From: Uloborus plumipes
Lineage: Eukaryota; Arthropoda; Arachnida; Araneae; Uloboridae
Reading direction: 5' to 3'
Assembly (NCBI GenBank): GCA_038373865.1
Contig: JAXGGA010005562.1
Location: 1-64,000 of the forward strand
DNA length: 64,000 nt
The position numbers and the translations under genes are program-made. Below the pieces are notes generated by a model. That model was given only the letters and a program-made list of their open reading frames with translations. It ran no database searches and was not told where the DNA came from. Position 1 is the stretch's first letter. Every line of letters begins with the position of its first letter. Of the stretch, positions 49,501 to 57,486 are shown in pieces.

Positions 49501-52500
49501 GGTTAATTACTAATACTTACGAACTCAAGAACGGAGCTTTTTTGGGTTCTGATAAAATACCCTAGGTTACATCACCAACTGAAACTTATTTAACAAATAA
49601 CAGCGACACTCTTTCTGGTGAGAAACTGAATATGTTATCTACATTTTTCAGCAACATTGAATTTTTAATTTTAGATTCGAACTTTATCATACTACTACTG
49701 GTTGACTGGAGGAAAAGTCTTAATGAAGTTAGAGGCGTTGTCATGAAATCAAATGCAGACAGAAAAGTAATCTTATAACTCGATGAAAGCATATACAAAT
49801 GACAAATGTGTCGTCTGGTTGTAAAACCGGCCAACTCCAAAATGGGTTTTAAAACCAGCTAAATCCAAACTATAATTTTGAATTTCCCCCTATGCACCTT
49901 CCCCCAGATTCTCTTATGGTGCTTTAAAACCTACAATCCTAGTGACACATTGACAAGAGATTTGGATCCGATCCCAAATTCCCTAACAAAATCGACAAAA
50001 AATCGTCTCTCATTTACTGTTATGGAGATGACCGGTTGTGCAACCAGACGACACAAATGTTAAATGATAAAATTGTTCAAAAATTTCATGAGCGATAATG
50101 TACATCGAGTTTCCATACGATTAATTTGTTTTTGTTAAACATTTCAAATCTAGTTATGTATTTGTTACAAAACATTCAGCTTTATTATATTTTAATTTCT
50201 TGCTCATTTTAGGAGAAGTGATGTCCTTCTATCTCGCGCGTCTTCTCGGAATACATAATGTCCCGGTAGTATCCTTAGCAGCAGTGCAACCAGGCTTCGT
50301 GGGCATGTGGAGCAACGAAAACGTCAGGAAAAATCTCATTAAGTCCAACTGGGAAACAAATACTACAGTAGCACTCATACAATGGATCGAAAATCTAGAA
50401 AGGTAACATAAGTTCTAATTTAAAGAGGTTCATCATAACTTTCGTTCTGGTTCCCAATTTTATTAAACAGTCAAGAAAAACTCATGACCATCCACCAAAA
50501 GAGAGTTTGCAGCTAACATGTATAGTTCTGACGTTATTAAGTTGCTCAAACGTATAATAAAGAATAGTAATTTTAAAACGATTACTATTATTCAATCAAA
50601 AATGAGCAATATATAACTGAATTTTGAGGTGATTTCTAATTCATGGAAGAGCTCATACTGAGCAGGATTTTCGCTTCCCGTACAGTCTACTGTCCTCCTG
50701 ATCAAAAAAGTTTGGATGATGTGACACAAATATTAACCAGCACTTAAAGGCTAATTTATCAAGATTTTTGCAATTTACCGTATTTTAGGGAAGTTAAGCC
50801 GCACCACCGTATACGCCGTACTTGGCAAAATTCGGGAGAAAAAAACGGGTTTCATCAGATACGCCGCATAAAACTTTGTTAAAGATTTAATCTGCGAGAA
50901 ACCTACGCTGTATACTCGTATTAACATCGTTCAAAAACAATGAAAGAATTAGTGTTTAGTGACATTGATTTGAAAAGTATTTTGGCGATAACTGCATCTT
51001 ATAGTAACCCTGTTCTACTCTGGTTGGTTTCTACCGCAACCCTACTTCCCAACCTCTCGGCACGGGTGATTTTTTTTTATTATTTGTTTTTTTGTTTGGA
51101 TTCGTTTATTTATTAGACACATTGGTTATGTTTGCTGCCTATTTAAAAGCTCTACACGATGAATATTATGAATAGTTATCGATGTAATCTACGAAAATTT
51201 GTGGAAAGGGAAAAGAAATTTCAGATGTGTGAAGATAAAAGCATTAACTTCAAGCATTTTTCTTGTTCTCTCAAAATTACCTTATTCTTTATAAGTTGCT
51301 CTTAAATATTTTCAGAGAAGAGAAAGAATGATTCACCTTTAATTTCATTTGTCTTTAACAGAAAATTCTCCGTGCGAATATTTAAATTTTCATATTTCAA
51401 TTCAAATACTTATTCGAACGTTCATAATTAAGTTTGATTACAATTTATTTCTTGAAAAATATGGAACCATTGGTCCAGTACAATTTATGGCAATTCAAAA
51501 CTTTTTATAGAATTGTAAGAAATTTTAAAAACAAGAGTAATTCAAGGAGAATACCCTCATTCCCAATAAAATATTCTAAAGAATATGTTTGAGAAACTCT
51601 GTATCAACCATTAAATAACTTAAAAATAAAAAGTTGACAAGTGCCTAAGAGTCAACTCCTTACTATTACAAATCAGTGGCGTACGCAGACAAATCATTTC
51701 GGGGAGAGGGAGGGGGGTGAGCCGAGACAAGAGGGCAGTGCACCTCCTAAAATGTAGCTAAGAAAAGTAATTTTTTGAGTTTCTGATATAAATGCTAATT
51801 TAAAGTGACAAAAATATATCATTGCATTTTTTTATTATTATAATTATTGCTGTGGCTGAGAGCTAAAGCGTTTTGATAACAACAGGAAAAGATGAATTAA
51901 AATTTGAAAAGTTCTCTTAGTTAAAGTAGGTGCTCCCCAACAAGTGCAGGCAATATTTTGTCACATTTGTGCTTTAATAACATTAATTTTGCGATTCATT
52001 CTACAATCGTTCCTAATGTTATGTTTCAATTACATGTGTTGAACAGAATCAGATGAATGGACAAGCATTAATGGGTGTTTCTGAAACAAATTTGCAATAA
52101 AAATGAGCAAAATTGAATTATAAGATGGTTATAAACGTGACTAACAGTAAAATGGACATGTTAAAAAAAAAGAAAGAATTTACTTCTTTTTTTTCTGCCT
52201 TTGAATTTTGTCCCGTAATTAAATTTTCTCTGAAGAAAAATTTTCTCATGTCCTGATTTCAGGAAAAAGAAAAAAGGTAATAGGTAAAATGTTTTGAATT
52301 CTTTTCTGATAATTTTGGAGGGTGTTGCAGCCCTATAAGCCCACCCCCTGATTACTCCACTGTTTCAAATAGCTGTATTATTTGCAATGGACTATGAGTT
52401 AATAAATATATTTTTTTTTTCAGAGATAAAATGCCATCCATGCTATTATCATCCTTGGTGAACAACACTTGTCTATCTGCAAACTCTGCTTCACTTCTCA

Positions 52501-54937
52501 CTTTACCTGTTGATAAATTAGTAGAACTGCTGCAATGGAGTGATTTAATAGTTTTTGATTATATCACAGGAAATTATGATAGGTAAGTTTTGTGCTAAAT
52601 CATTCAACTTATTCAAATTTTTAATAAGTACTAGAATACTGATAAAGTACCGTTATGCCCAATGCTATGCTATGTGAAATAAAGAAAGTTATGAGTTTGC
52701 AATGATCACGATTTCTTATGAAAGTATTTTACTGAATTTTCTTTGATGTTAGTAAAATTGCTGGGTAGTTTTCTTAGCTATGTTTAGTTTAAAACACAGT
52801 ATGTCTAGAAGCATTTAACAGGGACGCAGAGAAGGAGCACGTTCGGTCGTTTGCCCTCTCTCTCTCCCCCAAAGTTTATAAAGAAACTAAAATAACCAAG
52901 CCTTATTATAATAACCAAAATAGTAAAATTTTCAGATTGAAATTTTTTTTAAATTTTAGAATTGCATTTAATCCATTAGCAACCAAGTTTATGTTTGTTG
53001 AAAAGCTAAACCTCACTCTTGGAATTTGAATATAATGCTCTCAAATTATTTTATTTTGAAATTATCACTAGGTTAGCTGATTTTTTTTAATTATTTTTTT
53101 TTATTATAATGAGATTGAAATGTAACTTTGCTTGCTGTATAATTTCTGGTTAAAGTTTGGCTTACAGGCAGTAATTCTAAAGGAGACTCAAAACATATCA
53201 AACGTTGAATTTAAAAGTTACGGTAGAATATTTTTTATTCAATGTTAATTCGCTTTCAGAGGCGGGTCTAACGGTACGCTGACTAAGCGGCCGCGTGGGG
53301 CACCGTCGACCCGTGATGCGCCATGGGGCCCCGAAATTGTCCTAGAATCTAAAATTCGAATGCACTGGTTTTAGATATAACTGCAACTTGTAGCTAAACG
53401 AATGAGCTTTTTTGCAGCCAGAGACTAATATATACCAATAGGTTTTTTTAGGTTACCATTTTGTTATGTTTCTGAAAGAAAATGAGGACTCATTCAAAAG
53501 AACACCTGAAAATTCAGACAATTTAAGTCTCTCGTGTCATAATATTTATCAAGCTGCTAGAGGGATGTCTTGCACATTTACGAACATGGAGACACTTTTG
53601 AAAATATTTTTGACAATACCTATGTCAAATGCATCAGATGAAAGATCGTTTTCTGTTTTAAAAAGAGTAAAAAATTATTTACGTAGTAAAATAGGAGAAG
53701 AGAGGCTTAACAACTTAGCCATACTATACTATATTGAACAGGAACTGTTGAACCGCGTCGACACGGAAAACATAATGATTTTGCTACAATTAAATCTAGA
53801 CGAAAATTTATATGAGGTATGTAAAAAAAAATATTGGTAAACTGTATTGGTTTTTTTCTCGGGGGGGGGGGGAATATTTTCTCCCCCCCCCTTTTTTAGA
53901 GAGGGGTGGAGGGGGCCCCCAAAACTTCTACCGCTTGGGGCCCCCACTTCACTTCATCCGCCTCTGTTCGCTTTAGTCAATTTTTTATGTTAAACATAAA
54001 AATAAATAATTGCACTATCAGGTAGTGTACAAACAATTACTATAATGTTTTATTTTATTTTCTCTTTTGAGCTTCAATAATGATTTCTTTTAATTTTGGG
54101 ACCATTTCAAAGCAAAGTAGCAGCTTTCCCCAAAAGGTAATAGGTAAAGAATTTAAGTTGCAATTCCTGCGTCAAAGATCCTCATTTTTAAACAAACCTA
54201 ATCTTTTTTTGAATAATAAATGCATCAATGCTGTTTACCTCTGATTCACTCACTTTTTTTTCTTCATTGCTGTATGTTTGCAGGAATTGGTGTGGGAATC
54301 AATTAAATAGCTATTACAGCAGGAATTAATTTCATGTTATTTATAATTTCGTATAATTAACAGAAATCTTTATTCAATAAGTGATTACTTTTGATGTATT
54401 TAAGGTATTTTATCATTAAACACTAAATATGTAATTTTAAGTCGTTAGAGCCAATGCTTTACTCTAACAAGACTTATTTGAAATGTAATTTTTTTCAACT
54501 TTTTGCTTTCAGAGTTGCGAGTATGCAAGACGCAGCAGACAAAGGAAGGCAAGCCATCTATTTTGCACGAGACTATCCACAACTTAGTGAGATCAAAATC
54601 AAACGGTGCTCTTTGGCTTATTGATAATGAAAGCGGGCTGTTAGACAGTTATTCATTACTCTACGGACCAGCAGGACAAGATGGACGATTTCAAACTTTT
54701 CACAAGCAAATGCTCGAAACTATTTGCCTGTTTAGACGAGCAACAGTTGACAGGATAAAGTGGCTGCACCACAGTCATAAAGCAGGAGCAATATTAATGG
54801 ATGTGATTGAACAATTTGAGCCACTTTTCACACCAGTTGAGAAAATGGCAGAAGTTTCTAAAAGACTTCAGGAGAGAATCGGTGAAGTGAATGATCATAT
54901 TGAAAAGTGTCTATCAAAATATTCTGAGTTGTTTTGA
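40533..54937 (+). CDS. fj: four-jointed (Fj/FJX1) Golgi cadherin-domain kinase, six coding exons
   Basis: Codes for the orthologue of Drosophila Four-jointed/vertebrate FJX1, a type II Golgi Ser/Thr kinase that phosphorylates extracellular cadherin repeats of Fat and Dachsous (established family knowledge). The join is 40533-40547, 41443-42127, 46198-46374, 50213-50402, 52424-52582, 54513-54937, about 549 residues once the frameshift is allowed for. Seen: a short basic tail, one membrane segment (residues ~11-29), an acidic low-complexity stem (~105-150), then the Fj domain with DGIFWSEELEK (~219-229), CGRPKNQFVTFEDGSKACAR, GEVMSFYLARLLGI, LLQWSDLIVFDYITGNYDR and WLIDNESGLL. The DNE triplet (~446-448) is the motif needed for Fj kinase activity. 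Introns have GT..AG borders and matching phases (0,1,1,2,2). Odd: one extra G at 54544/54545 breaks the frame just before the catalytic segment. This is either an assembly error or a real lesion. The family assignment is very secure; the first exon is a prediction. Confidence 0.93.
41443..42127 (+). CDS. fj: fj exon: membrane anchor, stem and start of kinase domain
   Basis: Acceptor acattttgtttcag ends at 41442 and the donor is AAAAG|GTAACT at 42128. The exon encodes 228 full codons: the hydrophobic anchor VIAVSLTLVTLLIFVIFLT, a linker, an acidic Asp/Glu/Tyr-rich stretch, possible N-glycosylation sites (NETD, NSSL), a basic KRKKGKRK cluster and the family block DGIFWSEELEKRTPKG that opens the conserved region. 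It ends in phase 1. The stem is poorly conserved between species, as usual for this family. Confidence 0.9.
42128..42929. other. fj intron sequence
   Basis: AT-rich, with a TTA repeat at 42144-42183. Apart from the element that follows, nothing recognised. Confidence 0.5.
42932..43635 (+). mobile_element. mariner-like element, internally deleted
   Basis: Terminal repeats cagggtggcgcaaaaagatg (left) and its complement (right) match over about 29 of 30 bp, flanked by TA on both sides (42930-42931, 43636-43637). The 704-bp body encodes a fused remnant transposase. It lies in an fj intron in the same orientation as the gene. Confidence 0.93.
43046..43519 (+). pseudogene. deleted mariner-type transposase (HTH head fused to DDE tail)
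   Basis: 157-codon open frame starting at ATG 43046. Residues 1 to ~63 (MDQWNVQERVVAVRAYYKNG onward to FEQTGSAVRRL) form the helix-turn-helix DUF4817-type head common in arthropod mariner-like transposases. It then jumps directly to FGNHVISRNADIVWPPRSPD and LSVCDFYLWGYLK, the C-terminal part of the DDE domain. The first two catalytic Asp residues and about half the protein are missing, so it cannot cut DNA. The frame is intact, so it might still bind the termini if expressed. Confidence 0.9.
43684..43772. mobile_element. 89-bp hairpin MITE
   Basis: Ends ccaggtagcaca and tgtgctacttgg are inverted repeats with one mismatch. Inner acgtt/aacg pairs suggest a hairpin. No clear target duplication. 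Confidence 0.55.
43773..46197. other. fj intron sequence
   Basis: Contains an unrecognised 152-codon frame on the - strand (45538-45996), long for this base composition and not low-complexity in its second half. No splice or homology evidence supports a gene. Confidence 0.4.
46198..46374 (+). CDS. fj: fj exon: CGRPKNQFVTFEDGSKACAR block
   Basis: Acceptor tttcatttcttcag ends at 46197; the donor is CAAG|GTAACG. Both ends are phase 1, so the exon is 59 codons net. It encodes the Cys-containing segment WNRCGRPKNQFVTFEDGSK followed by ACARYR. Drosophila Fj has the equivalent CGRMQNRMVVFADGTRACARYR, and this is one of the clearest matches to the family. It is preceded in the same intron by unrelated sequence and followed by a nested transposon complex. 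Confidence 0.92.
46689..49445. mobile_element. hAT MITE with 8-bp duplication, split by a fold-back element
   Basis: Ends tagggatgcaccgat and atcggtgcatcccta are inverted repeats. ATTTTGTG flanks both sides (46681-46688, 49446-49453), perfect. Interior near the ends has ggccgattaatcgg-type motifs. A 2.08-kb palindrome (47187-49267) lies inside, so this is a nested insertion. All within an fj intron. Confidence 0.9.
47187..49267. mobile_element. 2.08-kb palindromic fold-back element
   Basis: The outer ends agagtcattccatgtcaagt (left) and its complement (right, acgtggaatgactcg) begin arms of about 1.04 kb that are inverted copies up to a centre near 48228. Each arm contains two related ~300-500 bp blocks (tagcacg..cttgcaaaaaacgc, aaaatcgcctgttttcaact), so the block occurs four times. 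TA borders each end. No transposase. Confidence 0.9.
49454..49800. other. fj intron sequence
   Basis: Nothing recognised. Confidence 0.4.
49801..50060. mobile_element. fold-back MITE (~260 bp)
   Basis: Arms 49801-49838 and 50024-50060 are inverted (gtcgtctggttg..aaccgg against ccggttgtgcaaccagacgac). Non-coding. It ends about 150 bp before an fj exon. Confidence 0.75.
50213..50402 (+). CDS. fj: fj exon: GEVMSFYLARLLGI block
   Basis: Acceptor ttgctcattttag ends at 50212; the donor is AAAG|GTAACA. The exon starts in phase 1 and ends in phase 2. It encodes GEVMSFYLARLLGIHNVPVV, then a variable loop and the conserved ALIQWIENLER strand (family equivalent: VVLTRWLSDLE). Two Thr/Asn-rich sites (NTT) could be glycosylated. 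No internal stop; the frame joins cleanly to both neighbours. Confidence 0.92.
50403..51665. other. fj intron sequence with a possible decayed repeat
   Basis: Around 50778-50935 the text ccgtattttagggaagttaa with accgtatacgccg and agatacgccgcat looks like an old repeat with paired motifs. The ends are not definable. Confidence 0.35.
51674..52362. mobile_element. hAT-like non-autonomous element
   Basis: Left end cagtggcgtacgcag (as in the MITE at 12987); right end attactccactg. Flanks TTACAAAT (51666-51673) and TTTCAAAT (52363-52370) are an 8-bp duplication with one change. It ends 61 bp before an fj exon. Confidence 0.75.
52424..52582 (+). CDS. fj: fj exon: LLQWSDLIVFDYITGNYDR block
   Basis: Acceptor is a run of T then cag ending at 52423; the donor is a strong AG|GTAAGT at 52583. 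Both ends are phase 2. The exon carries LLQWSDLIVFDYITGNYDR, one of the most conserved stretches of Fj/FJX1 (human LTANFDR, fly LIANLDR). The Asp in this stretch lies in the kinase-like catalytic core by family knowledge. The acceptor pyrimidine tract directly follows the hAT-like element that ends at 52362. Confidence 0.94.
52583..53248. other. fj intron sequence
   Basis: Nothing recognised. Confidence 0.4.
53257..53966 (+). mobile_element. hAT element with 8-bp target duplication
   Basis: Ends cagaggcgg and ccgcctctg are perfect inverted repeats. TTCGCTTT flanks both sides exactly (53249-53256, 53967-53974). 710 bp, holding only the 3' part of a transposase gene. Located in the fj intron between the FDYITGNYDR and DNE exons, same orientation as the gene. 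Confidence 0.95.
53466..53840 (+). pseudogene. hAT transposase C-terminal dimerisation domain fragment
   Basis: 124-codon frame whose core (TLLKIFLTIPMSNASDERSF, SVLKRVKNYLRSKIGEERL, NNLAILYYI) is the hAT C-terminal dimerisation region, in the style of ZMYM1/TTF-domain transposases. The BED/TTF finger and the RNase H-like catalytic core are missing. Open but clearly partial. Confidence 0.9.
53975..54512. other. fj intron sequence
   Basis: Nothing recognised up to the terminal fj acceptor. Confidence 0.4.
54513..54937 (+). CDS. fj: fj terminal exon with DNE catalytic motif and a 1-nt frameshift
   Basis: Acceptor tttttgctttcag ends at 54512. The phase 2 join yields RVASMQDAADK, which continues the conserved DRV segment. 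At 54544 one extra G forces the next conserved block (EGKPSILHETIHNLVRSKSN, then WLIDNESGLL, ICLFRRATVDRI and a C-terminal helix ending SELF) into another frame. Left unshifted, translation stops about 25 codons on (TGA, 54609-54611). The downstream frame stays open to a TGA at 54935-54937 and is strongly conserved, so the lesion is recent or is a base-calling/assembly error. The alternative acceptor two bases later leads to an early stop. Confidence 0.9.
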
Positions 54938-55048
54938 CAAAAACATATACTAAGCTGATATATTTTACTTGCACATTTACTTCCAAAAATGATCCTAGTA
55001 CATGCTTCAGAGGGGTGAGGGAAGTTGGGTTTGTGTCCATTTACTAAA

Positions 55049-55054
55049 AATAAA
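55049..55054 (+). terminator. possible fj polyadenylation signal
   Basis: AATAAA 112 nt after the fj stop codon, the first canonical signal downstream. Further AATAAA copies occur near 55709. Choice of the first is an assumption. Confidence 0.35.
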
Positions 55055-55287
55055 TTTGTAACCAATAGAATAACATTATTTGATATTATATATTGCTTTA
55101 AATTTCACATTCTGTCACAATGGATTAAATATAGCCTCACATTATATTGAAGCATCAAACAATTAAATGCTTTTAAAAGAAAAAAATCCTAAAATTAAAT
55201 TTTGTGAATAGTTAACAGTTGAAAGATCAAAAGTATTTTTCTATAAATCAGACTCTTCAAGCTAGTTTACATAGGCAACGAAAAACG

Positions 55288-55412
55288 CAGCTGGAAAGAG
55301 GCAGTTTCTCCTTTATGTATGTACTGTTATTCACTTTTAACCCTCAGTTTTTACTGGAAAGGGGCAGTTTCTCCTTTATGAATGTACTGTTATTCAATTT
55401 TAACCCTCACAG
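55288..55412 (+). repeat. two-copy tandem duplication (~66 bp unit)
   Basis: The segment beginning ctggaaagaggcagtttctc (about 55288) recurs about 66 bp later as actggaaaggggcagtttc, with gtactgttattca and taaccctcac shared. It lies just past fj, probably in or after its 3' UTR. Confidence 0.7.
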
Positions 55413-57119
55413 TTTTTGGTTGCTATTAGATAAAAATCTAATCCATTTCTGCCTCTAGTTTTTCCCTTGTATAGCAAAACTATGGATGAGCAGATTCATT
55501 AAAGGTATATATAACTTGGCTTTTAGTTAATGAAAATGCTCCCTTCTAAAAAATACTCTCTTTGGGAAAAAAAAATCTTTAAAAATGAAATTCAAACCTT
55601 CTTAAAAGAAAAAAGTGCATGTGTAAGTAAATACTATGAATTTACAAAAAATTATTGCTCATAATTCATACTGTATATATTCATCATTTAATCATTGTTT
55701 TATGTATGTAAATAAAGATGTACATATGTATTTATTTAAAACATACTTTCATTAAAGACATATCTGACATATCATTGAAACATTGTTTAAAAGCATTGCA
55801 TAATACAAATGTTATGTTATTTTAATGTGAAGTATTAAATCCACTGAAAACTAAGTTACTTTTACAAATAATAACCAAAGTCATAAAATAGACACTTAAA
55901 TCATTGAAAAAAAAGAAAGTTACAAGCCGAAATAGCAAAAAAACATACACTACATATAACTTGAAAAATAATTTTATTTTTATATTTATTGTACAACTTA
56001 AGTATTTTTGTTTTTTGAAACATGCTTTTATTGTAAAAAAAAAATCCAAGAAATGTTTTTTAAAAAAGCTATTTTTGAAGTATTTTGTATGCATTGAAAT
56101 ATACAAATAAATAACTTTCACAAAGCACAATTGTTATGTTATTATTTTTCATGTGAAGTCTTTACACGGGAAAATAAGTAAATAGCATACTCTTGATCCA
56201 AAGATAAAAAATAATAATGATAAAATGAAAGCGTTTATCAGTTATACATCTTATAATTCATATTTTATTTAGTCTAACTCCTCTGTTAAAAAAAATTGAA
56301 AATATAAAACCTTTTGACATAATTATACTTATACCTTTCACAACATCACAAGATTCAACAAAATACAAGGTCAATCAAATGAAAAAATTTCGAACTAGAG
56401 AACTAAAAAATGTATTCAAAGTTTACTATATATGCTTCAAAAGTACATAAATATTAAATGGTGAAATAAATTGCTGCTCAAATATATTCATAAAGCAAAC
56501 TTGTATTCATTCAACAACTAGTAACTAAATCAGAAAGTTTGAAATAGCATATGCAACATGATGTACTGAAATAGTGTACTCAAGATGCGAGATAAATATG
56601 CTGAACTAAGAAATTAAAATATGCATTCCAACACAGATATATAGTGAAAGACTACTTTGAACAAATTTGGTATTTTAAAACTAAATTAATAAATTTATCT
56701 GCAAAACTTGTTTACAAGTTTTTAAATTTACAGGAGTTCCCAAAGTTTAATAAGAAATGTGAGGTTGTGCAAGATTTGGACAATCAAAGAAATGGATTCA
56801 GACAAATTTAAAATAAGTTCTTTGTTCCTTAGTAAAAGAAAACTTATATAAAATGCACATAAAAGCTTGAGTGTAAGGCATAAGTAACTTATTTTACAAC
56901 ATTATTATTTTTATGGAAATTGTTGTGGTACAAGCAGCTTCACTTATTATTTATGTTTTCTTTTTTTTTTTGCAAAGAAAAAGGGTTTCTTGCAACCCTA
57001 AAGTATACAATATAATGCACACCAAGAATGAAAGGGTATACATAAAATATAGCTCAAATAATTTTTAGGAATCGGCACAAGAAGAAAAGCATAAAATGAG
57101 CTGAAATGAGGACTAATCT

Positions 57120-57125
57120 TTTATT
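57120..57125 (-). terminator. possible GNS polyadenylation signal
   Basis: AATAAA on the - strand about 260 nt past the GNS stop codon. Other candidates may lie nearer or further; chosen by position only. Confidence 0.25.
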
Positions 57126-57381
57126 TCAGAAGAACAAATTAGTGGAACCAGCAAAATATAGGAGTTTTAATTCATTTAAGATAAAAACCATATCATCACA
57201 AAATTTTCATAAAAAGTCAATATATTGCACAAAATAAACCAAAAACAAGTTTGAGGAAACCTAAAACAAAATAAATTTTGAAACTGCACAACTATATTTT
57301 CATCAAATAAAGGAGGAAAATTAATTGAAAATTATTTTTTGAAGAGAGGGGGGAAAAAGAAAAAAAAAAGAGTAATCTTCA

Positions 57382-57486
57382 TCAGTTCTTTAACTTCAAA
57401 GAGAAAAATGGTGAATTCCCCCGAAAATGGAATAAATTCTTCATTTGGTATGGATCTTCTGTCATATTATATGCTTCAACAAAATC
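57382..57486 (-). CDS. GNS: GNS probable terminal exon with atypical C-terminus
   Basis: Acceptor cttttccatttcag precedes 57486; 34 codons then TGA (57384-57382). It starts [18 protein letters not shown], which matches the GNS C-terminal segment (VEVYNLTADP in human). It then continues [16 protein letters not shown] and stops. Vertebrate GNS has several dozen more residues here. No good donor is visible, so the end is either a lineage-specific short tail or the product of a small frameshift. Confidence 0.75.
   Translation of the reverse strand, partial: DFVEAYNMTEDPYQMKNLFHFRGNSPFFSLKLKN

Larger units (their letters stand above)
54938..57381. other. convergent intergenic region between fj and GNS (both 3' UTRs)
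   Basis: About 2.4 kb of AT-rich sequence between the two stop codons. It must hold both 3' UTRs. Visible contents are AATAAA signals on both strands and a 66-bp tandem duplication near 55290-55412. Open frames here are low-complexity and do not resemble proteins. Confidence 0.6.
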
